DNA of 64,000 bases from a bacterium 210917-SL.2.15 (GCA_020555605.1 JAJCJC010000011.1:12833-76832), one strand, 5' to 3'. Positions 36,393 through 45,127 are shown, numbered from the stretch's first letter. Notes: generated by a model from the letters alone, not told the origin. Numbers and translations are program-made.

Positions 36393-37130
36393 TTACGTTT
36401 GAATAAATTCCGCCGCGGCGTAGCCCACATATTCGCCGTAATGCACCACATACCAGCCCTGCCAGGCGCCGTAGATGCGTACGGCGGCGCCGTTTGGCAT
36501 GGAGGCAATGATGGCCGCCCCCCGCTCGGGCCGCTCGCGCAGGTTCAGCGTGCCGCCGCCCACGCGCACCACCCCATCCACGGGGTCCATGGGCCAGATG
36601 AAGGGCACGCCGAAGTATTCCGTCAGCGACAGCACCAGATTCTGGGCGATGGCGGTCAGGTTTTCCGAGATCCACTGGGCGTCGGCAGCATTGTCGTGAT
36701 AGCCGATTTCCAACAGCACCGCCGGAGCGCGGGACTGTGCCACCTCTCCCAAGGTCGTGGTGGCCTGGGTGCGCACCAGATCGGGCAGCGGATAAATGGT
36801 TTTCAGGTTGCTGGCAAAAATGCCCGCCGCGCGCCTGCCGCCGGTGCTGGTGGGATAGTAGAAGGCAATAATGCCCCGCGTGCCGCCGTAATTCCCTTCG
36901 CCGGCGGCGTTGGAGTGCAGGGCCAGATACAAGTCGTAATTGCCCCGGTTTGCCTGGCGGATCGAAGATCCTGCGGTCATATCCGGCGTGTTGCGCACAT
37001 ATTGGATGCCGTTGGAAATCAAATACGGCACCATGGCGTCCGCCAGCAGGTTCATATAATATTCCTCCGTGCCGCCGATAACATAATAATTTTTCTCTTG
37101 GGTGGAGGGGCTTAAGTAAATAATCGGCAT
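36393..37130 (-). CDS. N-acetylmuramoyl-L-alanine amidase with SH3 domain, no signal peptide
   Basis: A 245-residue amidase that would cut the bond between muramic acid and the stem peptide. Residues 1-175 are an Amidase_3 fold: Glu in GGTEEYYMN, LALHSNAAG and VLLEIGYHDNAAD. The first zinc His of the usual DPGHGG is absent; the segment reads YLSPSTQEKN, a variant I recall from other clostridial amidases. The C-terminal 60 residues are a bacterial SH3 domain (TLNLRERPERGAAI). There is no signal peptide, so release by lysis, holin-like export or a spore role is possible. The ATG at 37130 follows AAAGGACGG. It has no obvious partner. Confidence 0.85.
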   Translation of the reverse strand: MPIIYLSPSTQEKNYYVIGGTEEYYMNLLADAMVPYLISNGIQYVRNTPDMTAGSSIRQANRGNYDLYLALHSNAAGEGNYGGTRGIIAFYYPTSTGGRRAAGIFASNLKTIYPLPDLVRTQATTTLGEVAQSRAPAVLLEIGYHDNAADAQWISENLTAIAQNLVLSLTEYFGVPFIWPMDPVDGVVRVGGGTLNLRERPERGAAIIASMPNGAAVRIYGAWQGWYVVHYGEYVGYAAAEFIQT

Positions 37131-37245
37131 AAAAACCGTCCTTTCACAGCGCATTTTTTCGATGGATTCATCCCATTGTATGGCGCGGCCGAAAAATGTG
37201 TGCTATACTGTCGTTACCTTTTGAAAAAAACGCGGAGGATACGCC

Positions 37246-38475
37246 ATGAAAGCACAGCGGCCCTACCCCACTATCACCATCACGCCCAAGGGCGAGCGCG
37301 CCCTGCTCGGCGGCCATCCCTGGGTCTACGACACGGAGATTACTGCCCAGAGCGGCCCCATCGCCGACGGTGCCGTCGCAGATGTACTCAGCGCCAAAGG
37401 CCGCTGGCTCGGCAGCGCCTTTTACAACAGCCACAGCAAAATCCGCGGCCGCCTGATTTCCCGCAACGCCAATGATACTTTTAATGAAGCGTTCTGGCGC
37501 CGCCGGCTGCAATATGCCTGGGATTATCGCAAAAGCGTTCTGGCGCCGGAGGATCTGTCCTGCTGCCGTGTAATTTTCGGTGAGGCGGATGCCTTTCCCG
37601 GCCTGACCGTGGACCGTTTCAACGATATTCTGGTGGTTCAGATCCTGTCTCTTGGCATGGAGCAGCGCAAGGAAATGCTGTTGCGCGCCTTGGTGGATAT
37701 TTTGCGCGCCGACGGTCAGACCATCCGTGGCGTGTACGAGCGCAACGACGTGGGCCTGCGGGAAAAAGAGGGCCTGACGGAAGGAAAGGGCTGGTTCCCC
37801 CTGCCGGGAGAAACGCCGCCGGAGGAAACGTCCACCGAGATCGTAGAAAACGGCGTGCGCTACCGGGTAGATTTTGAAAACGGCCAGAAAACCGGCTTCT
37901 TCCTTGACCAGAAATACAACCGTCGGGCGGTGGGGCGTCTCGCCCGGGGCAAAACTGTGCTGGACTGCTTCACCCACACCGGTTCTTTTGCCCTCAACGC
38001 CGCGCTGGGCGGGGCCAAACATGTCACGGCAGTGGACGTTTCCGAAACTGCCGTGGCCCTGGCCCGGGAAAACGCTGTGCGCAATGGCCTGGAACATCGA
38101 ATGGACTTTCAGGCCGCCAACGTGTTCGACCTTCTGCCCCGTCTGGCCGAGGGGCCAAAACAGTATGATTTTATCATCCTCGACCCTCCGGCCTTCACCA
38201 AGTCCCGCAAAACCATCCGCAACGCCATGACCGGCTATAAGGAGATTAACTACCGCGCCATGAAACTGCTGCCCCGGGGCGGGTATCTGGCCACCTGCTC
38301 CTGTTCCCACTTTGCGTATGAGGATCTGTTTTTGAAGATGCTTCACAGCGCTGCCTCGGACGCCAGCGTGCAGCTGCGGCAGATCGAAGCGCGCCAACAG
38401 TGCGCCGACCACCCCATTCTGTGGGGCGTACCAGAAACGAATTATTTAAAATTTTACCTGTTCCAGGTGATTTGA
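37246..38475 (+). CDS. RlmI-like 23S rRNA (cytosine) methyltransferase
   Basis: A 409-residue SAM-dependent methyltransferase. An N-terminal PUA domain (about 1-80, GHPWVYDTEI) binds RNA; the Rossmann domain shows VLDCFTHTGSFALNAA (SAM), DPPAF and the catalytic Cys of CSCS. This is the layout of RlmI, which makes m5C1962 in 23S rRNA; the exact site here is inferred. The ATG follows CGGAGG. An extended -10 element, TGCTATACT (37201-37209), lies upstream. It starts a three-gene unit with the small membrane protein and GNAT genes. Confidence 0.9.
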   Translation: MKAQRPYPTITITPKGERALLGGHPWVYDTEITAQSGPIADGAVADVLSAKGRWLGSAFYNSHSKIRGRLISRNANDTFNEAFWRRRLQYAWDYRKSVLAPEDLSCCRVIFGEADAFPGLTVDRFNDILVVQILSLGMEQRKEMLLRALVDILRADGQTIRGVYERNDVGLREKEGLTEGKGWFPLPGETPPEETSTEIVENGVRYRVDFENGQKTGFFLDQKYNRRAVGRLARGKTVLDCFTHTGSFALNAALGGAKHVTAVDVSETAVALARENAVRNGLEHRMDFQAANVFDLLPRLAEGPKQYDFIILDPPAFTKSRKTIRNAMTGYKEINYRAMKLLPRGGYLATCSCSHFAYEDLFLKMLHSAASDASVQLRQIEARQQCADHPILWGVPETNYLKFYLFQVI

Positions 38476-38488
38476 GGAGGCATGCGCC

Positions 38489-38686
38489 ATGCGTACTCTG
38501 GGGAAAGTTTCCTTTATTCTCGCACCTGTGCTGCTGTTTGCCAGCTTCTTCGGTGCAATGCTGCAAAGCAACATGGCAATGGCCGTCTGCATCGTGCTGG
38601 CCACAGTATCCCTCGCCCTGGCCCTGCTGTGCAAAGTCCTGGAGGTTCATGGAGCTTTCAACACCAAAAAGGAGGACAAACCATGA
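38489..38686 (+). CDS. Small two-helix membrane protein
   Basis: A 65-residue hydrophobic protein with two membrane helices (about 7-27 and 31-51) and a charged end (NTKKEDKP). The ATG follows GAGGAGG. I do not recognise a family. It lies 13 bases after the RlmI-like gene, and its stop overlaps the start of the GNAT gene by four bases (ATGA), which supports real translation and coupling. Confidence 0.75.
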   Translation: MRTLGKVSFILAPVLLFASFFGAMLQSNMAMAVCIVLATVSLALALLCKVLEVHGAFNTKKEDKP

Positions 38687-39186
38687 TCGATCTGCGTCAG
38701 GCTGGCGTCGATGACGCTGCGGAGCTGTCCCGCATCCAGGTAGACAGCTGGCAAGCCTATGAATCCATCTTTTCTCCCGCCTATATGGCCCAGCACAACA
38801 CTTTTGAGCGCCGTTTTCTCTATTGGATGAACGTATTGCTGCGCGGCGATGGCCGCACCTATCTGATTGAAGACGACGGCAGAAGCGTTGGTTACGTCAC
38901 CGTCGGCTATCCCCGGGACGAGGATCTCCCCTCCGGCACACTGGAGCTGACCAACCTCTACATTCGCACAGCGGAAAGCGGAAAGGGCTACGGCAGCTAT
39001 GTGCTGCGGCGGCTGTTCACCTCGGTCAAGGCCGCGGGCTACGAGCGAATGAGCCTTTGGGTGCTCAAAGGCAACAGCCGCGCTATCGCCTTTTATCACC
39101 GCTTCGGCTTTGCCTTCGACGGCTTTGAAATGTCTCTGCCCATCCAGGGGCCCATTCTGGAAACCCGCATGTCGCGCAGTTTATAA
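38683..39186 (+). CDS. GNAT-family N-acetyltransferase
   Basis: A 167-residue acetyl-CoA-dependent acetyltransferase with a typical fold: IEDDGRSVGYVTVGY, LTNLYIRTAESGKGYGSYVLRR (the acetyl-CoA loop, with GKGYGS) and LWVLKGNSRAIAFYHRFGF. The acceptor is unknown. The start overlaps the stop of the small membrane protein gene (ATGA) and has GGAGG nearby. Last gene of the RlmI unit, closed by a strong terminator. Confidence 0.92.
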   Translation: MIDLRQAGVDDAAELSRIQVDSWQAYESIFSPAYMAQHNTFERRFLYWMNVLLRGDGRTYLIEDDGRSVGYVTVGYPRDEDLPSGTLELTNLYIRTAESGKGYGSYVLRRLFTSVKAAGYERMSLWVLKGNSRAIAFYHRFGFAFDGFEMSLPIQGPILETRMSRSL

Positions 39187-39206
39187 ATTTCTTGGTACAA
39201 AAGGCA

Positions 39207-39256
39207 AAAAAAACAGGAGCGGGGAAAAGAAAATTTTCCCCGCTCCTGTTTTTTTT
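39207..39256. terminator. Bidirectional terminator between the GNAT gene and ferritin
   Basis: AACAGGAGCGGGGAAAA pairs with its complement, with A and T runs at the two sides. It serves both convergent genes. Confidence 0.9.
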
Positions 39257-39295
39257 GATAAAAATCCGTAAAGGCGAACCAGCGGTTCCTTTTTC

Positions 39296-39808
39296 TCAAA
39301 GTGTCAGCGACGGCGCAGTATAGACCCGCGCAGCCAGCTCGCTGTTGAGCGAATACAGACCCTTGGGATCGGAGCCGTACAGGTCATACTTCTTGAGCAT
39401 GTCATCGGCGTTCTTCTCTTCCTCGCCCTGCTCCTTGACGAACCAGTCCAGGAACTGCATGGTACGGAAGTCCTTGGCCTCATGGGCGGCCTCGTAGATG
39501 GTGTTGATGAGGCTGGTGACATACTGCTCATGCTCATAGCCCACTTCCAGCGCGCAGCGATGGCAGTTAAACTCCTTGTCGGGCTTGGCGATGGCTTCGA
39601 GTGTCACTCTCTCGCCGTTGTTCTGCAAATACTGCAAAAACAGTATAGCATGGTCGCGCTCTTCCTGAGCCTGGATAGTATACCAGTTGGCAAAACCGTC
39701 CAGCCCCTGATCGGCGTAGTAATTGGCAATATCGAGATAGAGATATGCCGAATAAAATTCCTTGTTGATCTGTTCATTGCACAGTGCGGCAACTTTTTCG
39801 TTCAGCAT
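39296..39808 (-). CDS. ftnA: Ferritin
   Basis: A 170-residue iron-storage ferritin that builds a 24-mer cage and oxidises Fe(II). The ferroxidase residues are all present at canonical numbers: Glu17, Glu50, His53 (QEERDH), Glu94, Gln127 and Glu130. No haem-binding Met as in bacterioferritin is seen. It is a single gene. A TATAAT box (39876-39881, minus strand) with a weak -35 lies upstream. Confidence 0.95.
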   Translation of the reverse strand: MLNEKVAALCNEQINKEFYSAYLYLDIANYYADQGLDGFANWYTIQAQEERDHAILFLQYLQNNGERVTLEAIAKPDKEFNCHRCALEVGYEHEQYVTSLINTIYEAAHEAKDFRTMQFLDWFVKEQGEEEKNADDMLKKYDLYGSDPKGLYSLNSELAARVYTAPSLTL

Positions 39809-39921
39809 GGTAAAAACACTCCTTTTTCTTTGTGACGATCTGCATTCTTTCCCGCAGAATCCATACGGTAGTCGTATTATACCATATCAAAAGGAAAAAG
39901 GGTATCCGATTTGCCAAAGGT

Positions 39922-41265
39922 TCAAAAATTTTTCACAATCTTCCCCACTGCCAAGGCGCCGAGGGATCGGCGCGGCGTACAAACCGGCGCAGCGGCGCGC
40001 CGTGCGCTGTGGTGCGCGATGGGCTTCCATTCCACTTTGCGCCGCAGCGCCGCCACGGCCAGGGGGATGTACGTCATCATAAACAGCGGGAAGGTAAACA
40101 CATACCCCAGCTTCTGCGCCCGCGTGGCCTGGATGCGTTCCCATTCACACAGCACGGTGACCAGACCCAGCGCCGAGAAACCGCAGTAGCCGGTCACCAG
40201 ATTCGTTGCCAGGAACAGCAACTCTGCGCGCAGCACCGCGCCGGCCAACTCGCCGGGTTGGGTAAGACAAACCACCGCTGCGAGAAGATTCACCAGCAGC
40301 AGCGAAACGGTCAGCAGCGCTCCCGGCGCCACGATCATCAATACGTCGTAGCAGGAAAGGCCTTTCCTACCCCCGCGGCCGACGCCGCGGATCAGATTGG
40401 GCGCATAGCGCCAAGCCACCTGGTAAAAGCCCTTGGTCCAGCGCAAACGCTGATCCCAGCTCTGGCGGAATGTAGTGGGCTGTTCGTCATAGAGCACCGC
40501 CTTGTCGCAATAGCCGATGCGTTTTCCGTCGGCGGCGCAGTCGGCGGAGAACTGCAGGTCCTCGGTGAGCAGATGGAAGGGCCAGCCGCCGTTTTCACGG
40601 ATGACAGCGGCGGAGATGAGAAACCCGGTGCCGGACACCGTACAGCTTGTACCCAGAAGCATCCGCGGGAAATTCAGGAACCGCGCCTCCCGCAAAAACC
40701 ACAGGGAGTAGCCGGCGCTGATCCAGTTGGCGCCGTAGTTTTTGGAGTTGCGGTAGCAGGTGACAGCGGCGAAATCGCCGCTGCAGGCGGTGTCATTCAT
40801 ACGCCGCACAAAGGATTGGTCCACCAGATTGTCCGCGTCAAAGACAAAGTAGCCTGCGTAATCCTGCTCCAGCCCTGCCTCCTGCAGGCGGCAGAACAAA
40901 AAATCCAGGGCGTAGCCCTTGCCCACACGGGCTGTGTCGAAGCGCTCAAACACCTTCGCGCCCGCCCGGCGGGCCGCGGCGGCGGTGGCGTCGGTGCAGT
41001 TGTCCGCCACCACGAAAATATCCAGTTTGTCCGCCGGATAATCCTGCGCGCGCAGGCTTTCGATCAGCTCTGCAATCACCGCCTCTTCGTTGCGCGCGGC
41101 AATCAGAGCAGCGTAGCGCCGCAGCTCCCGCGCCGGCGGCGCGTCGTATTGTTCCGCACGGCGGCGGTTGAGAAAGCCCACCAGCATAAAAGCCCCCTGA
41201 TAGGCAAAGGCCGCCGTGACAGCAACGCTCAGCAGCAGATTAAAAGCATGGATCAGATCCAGCAT
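39922..41265 (-). CDS. Membrane-bound family 2 glycosyltransferase
   Basis: A 447-residue processive-type glycosyltransferase. An N-terminal membrane helix is followed by a GT-A domain: AARNEE, VVADNCTD, the DxD of VFDADN, LTED and QRLRW (the QxxRW motif of polymerising enzymes). Three or four membrane helices follow from about residue 300. Such proteins build extracellular polysaccharide from nucleotide sugars; the sugar is unknown. The ATG at 41265 sits about eight bases after AAAGGATG; a GTG three codons earlier is the alternative. It is a lone gene, not part of a polysaccharide cluster. Confidence 0.88.
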   Translation of the reverse strand: MLDLIHAFNLLLSVAVTAAFAYQGAFMLVGFLNRRRAEQYDAPPARELRRYAALIAARNEEAVIAELIESLRAQDYPADKLDIFVVADNCTDATAAAARRAGAKVFERFDTARVGKGYALDFLFCRLQEAGLEQDYAGYFVFDADNLVDQSFVRRMNDTACSGDFAAVTCYRNSKNYGANWISAGYSLWFLREARFLNFPRMLLGTSCTVSGTGFLISAAVIRENGGWPFHLLTEDLQFSADCAADGKRIGYCDKAVLYDEQPTTFRQSWDQRLRWTKGFYQVAWRYAPNLIRGVGRGGRKGLSCYDVLMIVAPGALLTVSLLLVNLLAAVVCLTQPGELAGAVLRAELLFLATNLVTGYCGFSALGLVTVLCEWERIQATRAQKLGYVFTFPLFMMTYIPLAVAALRRKVEWKPIAHHSARRAAAPVCTPRRSLGALAVGKIVKNF

Positions 41266-41423
41266 CGCGCTCACATCCTTTCGGTAGGCCCTATCATACG
41301 CGCGCCGGAGCGTCTTTGCAATGCTTTCAAGGGATTCTTGCGCAAGTCTTAAAGAGAACTTAAGGTTTGTCGCCGGTTTGTTTCTTTCTTGTCGCTAAAA
41401 TGATGCAGTTTTCCGGCCGATCA

Positions 41424-41451
41424 TTGACATTTGCCCGCAGTTTGCTATCAT
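41424..41451 (+). promoter_or_regulatory. Promoter of the ilvA-rpe-recR unit
   Basis: TTGACA (41424-41429), 16 bp, TATCAT (41446-41451), about 60 bases before ilvA. Confidence 0.6.
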
Positions 41452-41512
41452 ACTATATGTGATACATTACCGGCCCGGCCGGAATTTCTGCGATATAAAG
41501 AAGGTTCAAACC

Positions 41513-42733
41513 ATGCTTACACCCGACCAGTTCAAGGAGGCCCGCAGCGTGCTGCGGGGCGTGATCTCCGACACCGAGCTTGTTCACAGCCCTTATTTTT
41601 CCGATCTGTGCGGCAACGAGGTCTATCTGAAGCCCGAAAACCTGCAGGTTACCGGCGCCTACAAGATCCGCGGCGCGTACTATAAAACCAGTCTGCTCAG
41701 CGAGGAACAGAAGGCGCGGGGACTTATCACCGCCTCCGCCGGCAACCACGCCCAGGGCGTGGCCTATGCCGCCAAAGTGGCCGGCGTGAAAGCTACCGTG
41801 GTGATGCCCACCACCACGCCGCTGATGAAAGTGAACCGTACCAAGCAGTACGGCGCGGAGGTGATCCTCCACGGCGGCGTGTTCGACGACGCCGCGGACT
41901 ATGCCCTGCAGCTGGCGCAGGAGGAGGGCCTGACCTATATCCCGCCCTTCAACGATCTGGACGTGGCCTGCGGCCAGGGCACTATCGCCTATGAAATCTT
42001 CCAGTCCCTGCCGGATGTGGACGTGATCCTGGTGCCCATCGGCGGCGGCGGGCTGGCCGCCGGCGTTTCCACCCTGGCCAAACTCCTCAACCCCAATGTG
42101 AAGGTCATCGGCGTGGAGCCTACGGGCGCGGCGTCCATGAAGGCTTCCGCGGAAGCGGGCCACGTGGTCACGCTGCCCTCGGCCGTCACCATTGCCGACG
42201 GCGTGGCCGTGCGCACCCCGGGCGATCTGGTGTTTCCCTACGTCCAGAAAAACGTAGACGAATTTTTGACCATTGAGGACGACGAACTGGTGGACGCGTT
42301 CCTGGATATCATGGAGAATCACAAAATGGTGGTGGAAAACGCGGGGCTGCTGACCGTGGCCGCCCTGAAGCATCTGGACTGCAGGGACAAAAACGTGGTG
42401 TCCATCCTCTCCGGCGGCAACATGGACGTAATCACCATGGCCAGCCTGGTGCAGTACGGCCTGATCAACCGGGGCCGTGTGTTCACCTTCTCCGTCATGC
42501 TGCCCGACCGTCCCGGCGAGCTGCTGCATGTGGCGGATATCGTGGCCCGCCAGAAGGGCAACATCATCAAGCTCGAGCACAACCAGTTCGTCAGCATCAA
42601 CCGCCTGAGCAAGGTGGAACTTCGGGTGACGCTGGAAGCCTTCGGTCATGAGCACAAGGCCGCCATCCTCAAGGCCCTGCAGAGCGAGGGATACGAGGCT
42701 CAGCTGGTGGATTCCACAGCGATTTACGGGTAA
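41513..42733 (+). CDS. ilvA: Threonine ammonia-lyase (threonine dehydratase)
   Basis: Converts threonine to 2-oxobutanoate and ammonia, for isoleucine synthesis or catabolism. The 406 residues hold a PLP domain with Lys51 in GAYKIRGAYYK, SAGNHAQGVAYA and the phosphate loop PIGGGGLAAG, then a single ACT domain (FTFSVMLPDRPGELLHVADI). The one-ACT layout matches the shorter TdcB/IlvA group of Clostridia. The ATG at 41513 follows AAGAAGG. First of three genes with rpe and recR; they share no pathway, so the link is only positional. Confidence 0.94.
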   Translation: MLTPDQFKEARSVLRGVISDTELVHSPYFSDLCGNEVYLKPENLQVTGAYKIRGAYYKTSLLSEEQKARGLITASAGNHAQGVAYAAKVAGVKATVVMPTTTPLMKVNRTKQYGAEVILHGGVFDDAADYALQLAQEEGLTYIPPFNDLDVACGQGTIAYEIFQSLPDVDVILVPIGGGGLAAGVSTLAKLLNPNVKVIGVEPTGAASMKASAEAGHVVTLPSAVTIADGVAVRTPGDLVFPYVQKNVDEFLTIEDDELVDAFLDIMENHKMVVENAGLLTVAALKHLDCRDKNVVSILSGGNMDVITMASLVQYGLINRGRVFTFSVMLPDRPGELLHVADIVARQKGNIIKLEHNQFVSINRLSKVELRVTLEAFGHEHKAAILKALQSEGYEAQLVDSTAIYG

Positions 42734-42801
42734 GCCGCACCCAAAGCGGCCGCCTCTTCCCCCCTCTCCCTCGCATCACAAACAAAAAAGGAGCGCAGAA
42801 A

Positions 42802-43455
42802 ATGATGAGCATTAAAATCGCCCCGTCGATCCTCTCGGCGGATTTTGCCAACCTGCAGCGCGACATCGAGCGCATTGCCACAGCGGATTACGTCCATGTG
42901 GACGTGATGGACGGCCTGTTTGTACCGAACATCTCCATCGGCGTCCCGGTGGTGAAATCCATCCGTCCCGTCACCGACCTGCCTCTGGACGTGCACCTGA
43001 TGATCGACCGCCCCGTGCGCTATGTGGAGCAATTCTGCGACGCGGGAGCCGACATCGTCACCTGCCATGTGGAAGCGGACAGCCGCGAAAACATCCTCGA
43101 AGCCCTCTCCCGCATCCACGCCAAGGGGAAGCGCGCCGGCGTGGTGCTCAAGCCCGGCACCTCCGCCACCGCGGTGCTGCCCTTTATCAACCAAGTGGAA
43201 ATGATCCTCGTCATGACGGTGGAGCCGGGCTTCGGCGGCCAGAAGTTCATGGCCGACCAGATGAAAAAGCTGGGCGCCGTCCGGGGCCTGATCGACGCTA
43301 TGAATCCCCAGTGCGAACTGGAAGTGGACGGCGGCATCGACCCCGACACCGCCCCGGTGGCCATCGAAGCCGGCGCCAACGTGCTGGTAGCCGGCAGCGC
43401 AGTCTACGGAGCCGAAGATATCGCCGCACGCATCGAAGCGCTGCGCGGCGCCTGA
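42802..43455 (+). CDS. rpe: Ribulose-phosphate 3-epimerase
   Basis: Interconverts ribulose 5-phosphate and xylulose 5-phosphate in the pentose phosphate pathway. A 217-residue TIM barrel with KIAPSILSADFANL, HVDVMDGLFVPN (metal His and Asp), DVHLMI, MTVEPGFGGQ and the second catalytic Asp in EVDGGI. The site is AAAGGAG. A double ATG leaves a one-codon doubt about the start. It lies 68 bases after ilvA. Confidence 0.97.
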   Translation: MMSIKIAPSILSADFANLQRDIERIATADYVHVDVMDGLFVPNISIGVPVVKSIRPVTDLPLDVHLMIDRPVRYVEQFCDAGADIVTCHVEADSRENILEALSRIHAKGKRAGVVLKPGTSATAVLPFINQVEMILVMTVEPGFGGQKFMADQMKKLGAVRGLIDAMNPQCELEVDGGIDPDTAPVAIEAGANVLVAGSAVYGAEDIAARIEALRGA

Positions 43456-43489
43456 ACAAGCGCAAACGCCAAAGGAGAGACGACATCCC

Positions 43490-44089
43490 ATGGAATATTT
43501 TCCCGCACCTTTAGAAAAACTGGTGGAGCAGTTCGCCAAGCTTCCCGGCATCGGCGGCAAAAGCGCCCAGCGCCTGGCCTTTTATGTGCTGGGCTTGAGC
43601 CAGAATGAAGCCCAGGAATTCGCCGGGGCTATCCTGGACGCCAAACAGAACGTCACCTGCTGCCCCATCTGCCAGAACCTGACCGCCGGCGGCGTGTGCT
43701 CCATCTGCGCGTCCCAGAAGCGGGACGCCAGTATCGTGTGCGTAGTGGCCGATCCCCGGGACGTGATCGCCATTGAGCGCGCGCGGGAATTCAACGGCCG
43801 CTATCATGTGCTTCACGGCGTTATTTCCCCCATGAACCACATCGGACCGGACGATCTGCAGATCAAATCTCTGCTCGACCGGGTGGGCCAGGGGAAAATC
43901 AAAGAAGTAATCATGGCCACTAACCCCGACACTGAAGGCGAAGCCACAGCCATGTACATTGCCCGGCTGCTGCGGCCCTTCGGCGTGAAGATCACCCGCC
44001 TGGCTTACGGCATCCCCGTGGGCGGGCACCTGGAGTTTGCCGACGACGCCACGCTGATGCGCGCCCTGGAGGGGCGCCGGGAGATCTGA
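43490..44089 (+). CDS. recR: Recombination mediator RecR
   Basis: Loads RecA on gapped DNA together with RecO and RecF. The 199 residues contain the helix-hairpin-helix LPGIGGKSAQRLAF, a four-Cys zinc finger (C58, C61, C70, C73), the Toprim segment CVVADPRDVIAIE and ATNPDTEGEATAMYI, and the end GGHLEFADDATLMRAL. Normal length. Usually dnaX and ybaB precede recR; here it follows rpe. A hairpin repeat that can act as a terminator follows. Confidence 0.97.
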   Translation: MEYFPAPLEKLVEQFAKLPGIGGKSAQRLAFYVLGLSQNEAQEFAGAILDAKQNVTCCPICQNLTAGGVCSICASQKRDASIVCVVADPRDVIAIERAREFNGRYHVLHGVISPMNHIGPDDLQIKSLLDRVGQGKIKEVIMATNPDTEGEATAMYIARLLRPFGVKITRLAYGIPVGGHLEFADDATLMRALEGRREI

Positions 44090-44099
44090 AGGGGGGTTT

Positions 44100-44324
44100 G
44101 CTCCTCTTGGAAGAGGGGGGAACGGTTGCGCCCCACATTTCTTTTTCTCTCGCGAGAGAAAAAGAAACGTGCCGCGCCCGGTACAAAGAAAAAGAGCGCT
44201 GGGAGCGGCTTTCGTGACGAAAGCTGCTCCTTTTTCGTTTGTGCTCTACGTCCTGAGATCGGGTTCACTGGTGCTGGGCGGATTGGTTTTACCGCTTGCG
44301 CCGCTGACGCTAACGAGTGCGGGA
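44100..44324 (+). repeat. Long hairpin repeat, left copy (inverted to 45180-45408)
   Basis: About 225 bases, roughly 88% identical by eye to the reverse complement of 45180-45408. Inside are the palindrome CTTTTTCTCTCGCGAGAGAAA (44141 on) and GGAGCGGCTTTCG-TGA-CGAAAGCTGCTCC followed by TTTTTCG, a working terminator shape for recR. The last bases overlap the 3' end of the ribbon-helix-helix gene. Confidence 0.8.
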
Positions 44325-44495
44325 AGGGTTCGTTTTCTGCTGTTCGGAACTGGAAGCATTTGCTTCCAAATACTGCAGCAGCACAAACTCAATATAATTT
44401 GTGACAGACCGGTGTTCCTTCGTCGCCAGTTTTCCGATTTTATCCAACACGTCCTCCGGCAGACGCAATGTGAACACCCGCTTGTTTGTGGCCAT
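44310..44495 (-). CDS. Small ribbon-helix-helix protein (paralogue of 11943-12113)
   Basis: A 61-residue Arc/CopG-type protein with the strand KRVFTLRLPED and helices DVLDKIGKLATKEHRS and VTNYIEFVLLQYLEA. It is about 82% identical over 44 residues to the protein at 11943-12113. The start follows AAAAGGTGATG. It lies 21 bases behind a second ribbon-helix-helix gene on the same strand and its end runs into the left hairpin repeat. The C-terminal tail (SSSEQQKTNPSRTR) is partly encoded by the repeat edge. Probably a DNA-binding regulator of this cassette. Confidence 0.82.
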   Translation of the reverse strand: MATNKRVFTLRLPEDVLDKIGKLATKEHRSVTNYIEFVLLQYLEANASSSEQQKTNPSRTR

Positions 44496-44516
44496 TTGGC
44501 ATCACCTTTTCGCCGC

Positions 44517-44708
44517 TCATTTGATGATCATAGGATCGTTCTCCGACTCCTGCGCATGCTCGGCGTAATACCGCAGGTATATGCGGACGATTTGACGGAT
44601 ATAGGCCGATGTGGTACGTTCTGTCTCTTCCGATAACGTTTTAATTTGTTCGTATAGTTCCATGGGAAGCGATACAGATACCCTTTTCTTTGAATCGTGT
44701 CGAATCAT
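44517..44708 (-). CDS. Second ribbon-helix-helix (CopG-like) protein
   Basis: A 63-residue protein: KKRVSVSLPMELYEQIKTLSEETERTTSAYIRQIV is the CopG strand-helix-helix pattern, followed by an acidic tail (HAQESENDPMIIK). A perfect AGGAGG precedes the ATG. It is first in a two-gene unit with the next ribbon-helix-helix gene and diverges from the XRE gene over the shared control region. Antitoxin-like by fold, but no toxin gene adjoins. Confidence 0.82.
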   Translation of the reverse strand: MIRHDSKKRVSVSLPMELYEQIKTLSEETERTTSAYIRQIVRIYLRYYAEHAQESENDPMIIK

Positions 44709-44804
44709 AATAATTACCTCCTGATTTCATTTGTAATGGAAGTATCTTTTCGGAATAGCAATGGCCCTTTTCGCGTGACAGACCTTTCCTACTTCGTTTT
44801 AATA

Positions 44805-44874
44805 TATTGCTTTTAGCTATAAAGTACAACAAAAACGCAAGCTTGTCAATTGATATATTGCTAAAAGCTATAAT
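44805..44874. promoter_or_regulatory. Divergent control region with two identical operator-like sites
   Basis: Two 17-bp sites read TATTGCT-NNN-AGCTATA (44805-44821 and 44856-44872), differing only in the three central bases and 51 bp apart, close to five helical turns. A TATAAT box for the XRE gene (44869-44874) overlaps site 2. On the minus strand TTGACA (44843-44848 on the complement) faces the ribbon-helix-helix genes, its -10 region next to site 1. Confidence 0.65.
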
Positions 44875-44926
44875 TTCTTTTCTGATTTTGCCTCGTTATA
44901 ATAAGAAAAAAAGTGAGGTGGAACAG

Positions 44927-45127
44927 ATGCAGGATTATCGGGCCGCTATTCGCAAACGACGGGAAAGTTTAGGCTACAGCCAGCGCGCGCTGGCTGGAAT
45001 GGTAGGCAAATCCCAGCCATTTATTAACGAAATCGAAAGCGGCAAGCGAAAGCCGTCTATAGACGTTCTGTACCGGATTTGTGAAACCTTAAAAATGGAC
45101 ATTGTATTTCAAAACAGAGAGCCATAG
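44927..45127 (+). CDS. XRE-family helix-turn-helix regulator of the cassette
   Basis: A 66-residue Cro/C1-type protein: IRKRRESLGYSQRALAGMVGKSQPFINEIESGKRKPS is a full helix-turn-helix, then DVLYRICETLKMDIVF. The ATG at 44927 follows GTGAGGTGG by five bases. No sensor domain. It diverges from the two ribbon-helix-helix genes, and two repeated operator-like sites lie between them, so mutual or self repression is likely. The right hairpin repeat follows its stop by about 50 bases. Confidence 0.9.
   Translation: MQDYRAAIRKRRESLGYSQRALAGMVGKSQPFINEIESGKRKPSIDVLYRICETLKMDIVFQNREP

Noticed and set aside
44310..44708. Toxin-antitoxin pair
   Set aside because: Both genes encode ribbon-helix-helix proteins; no RelE, MazF or other toxin-like product is present in the cassette.
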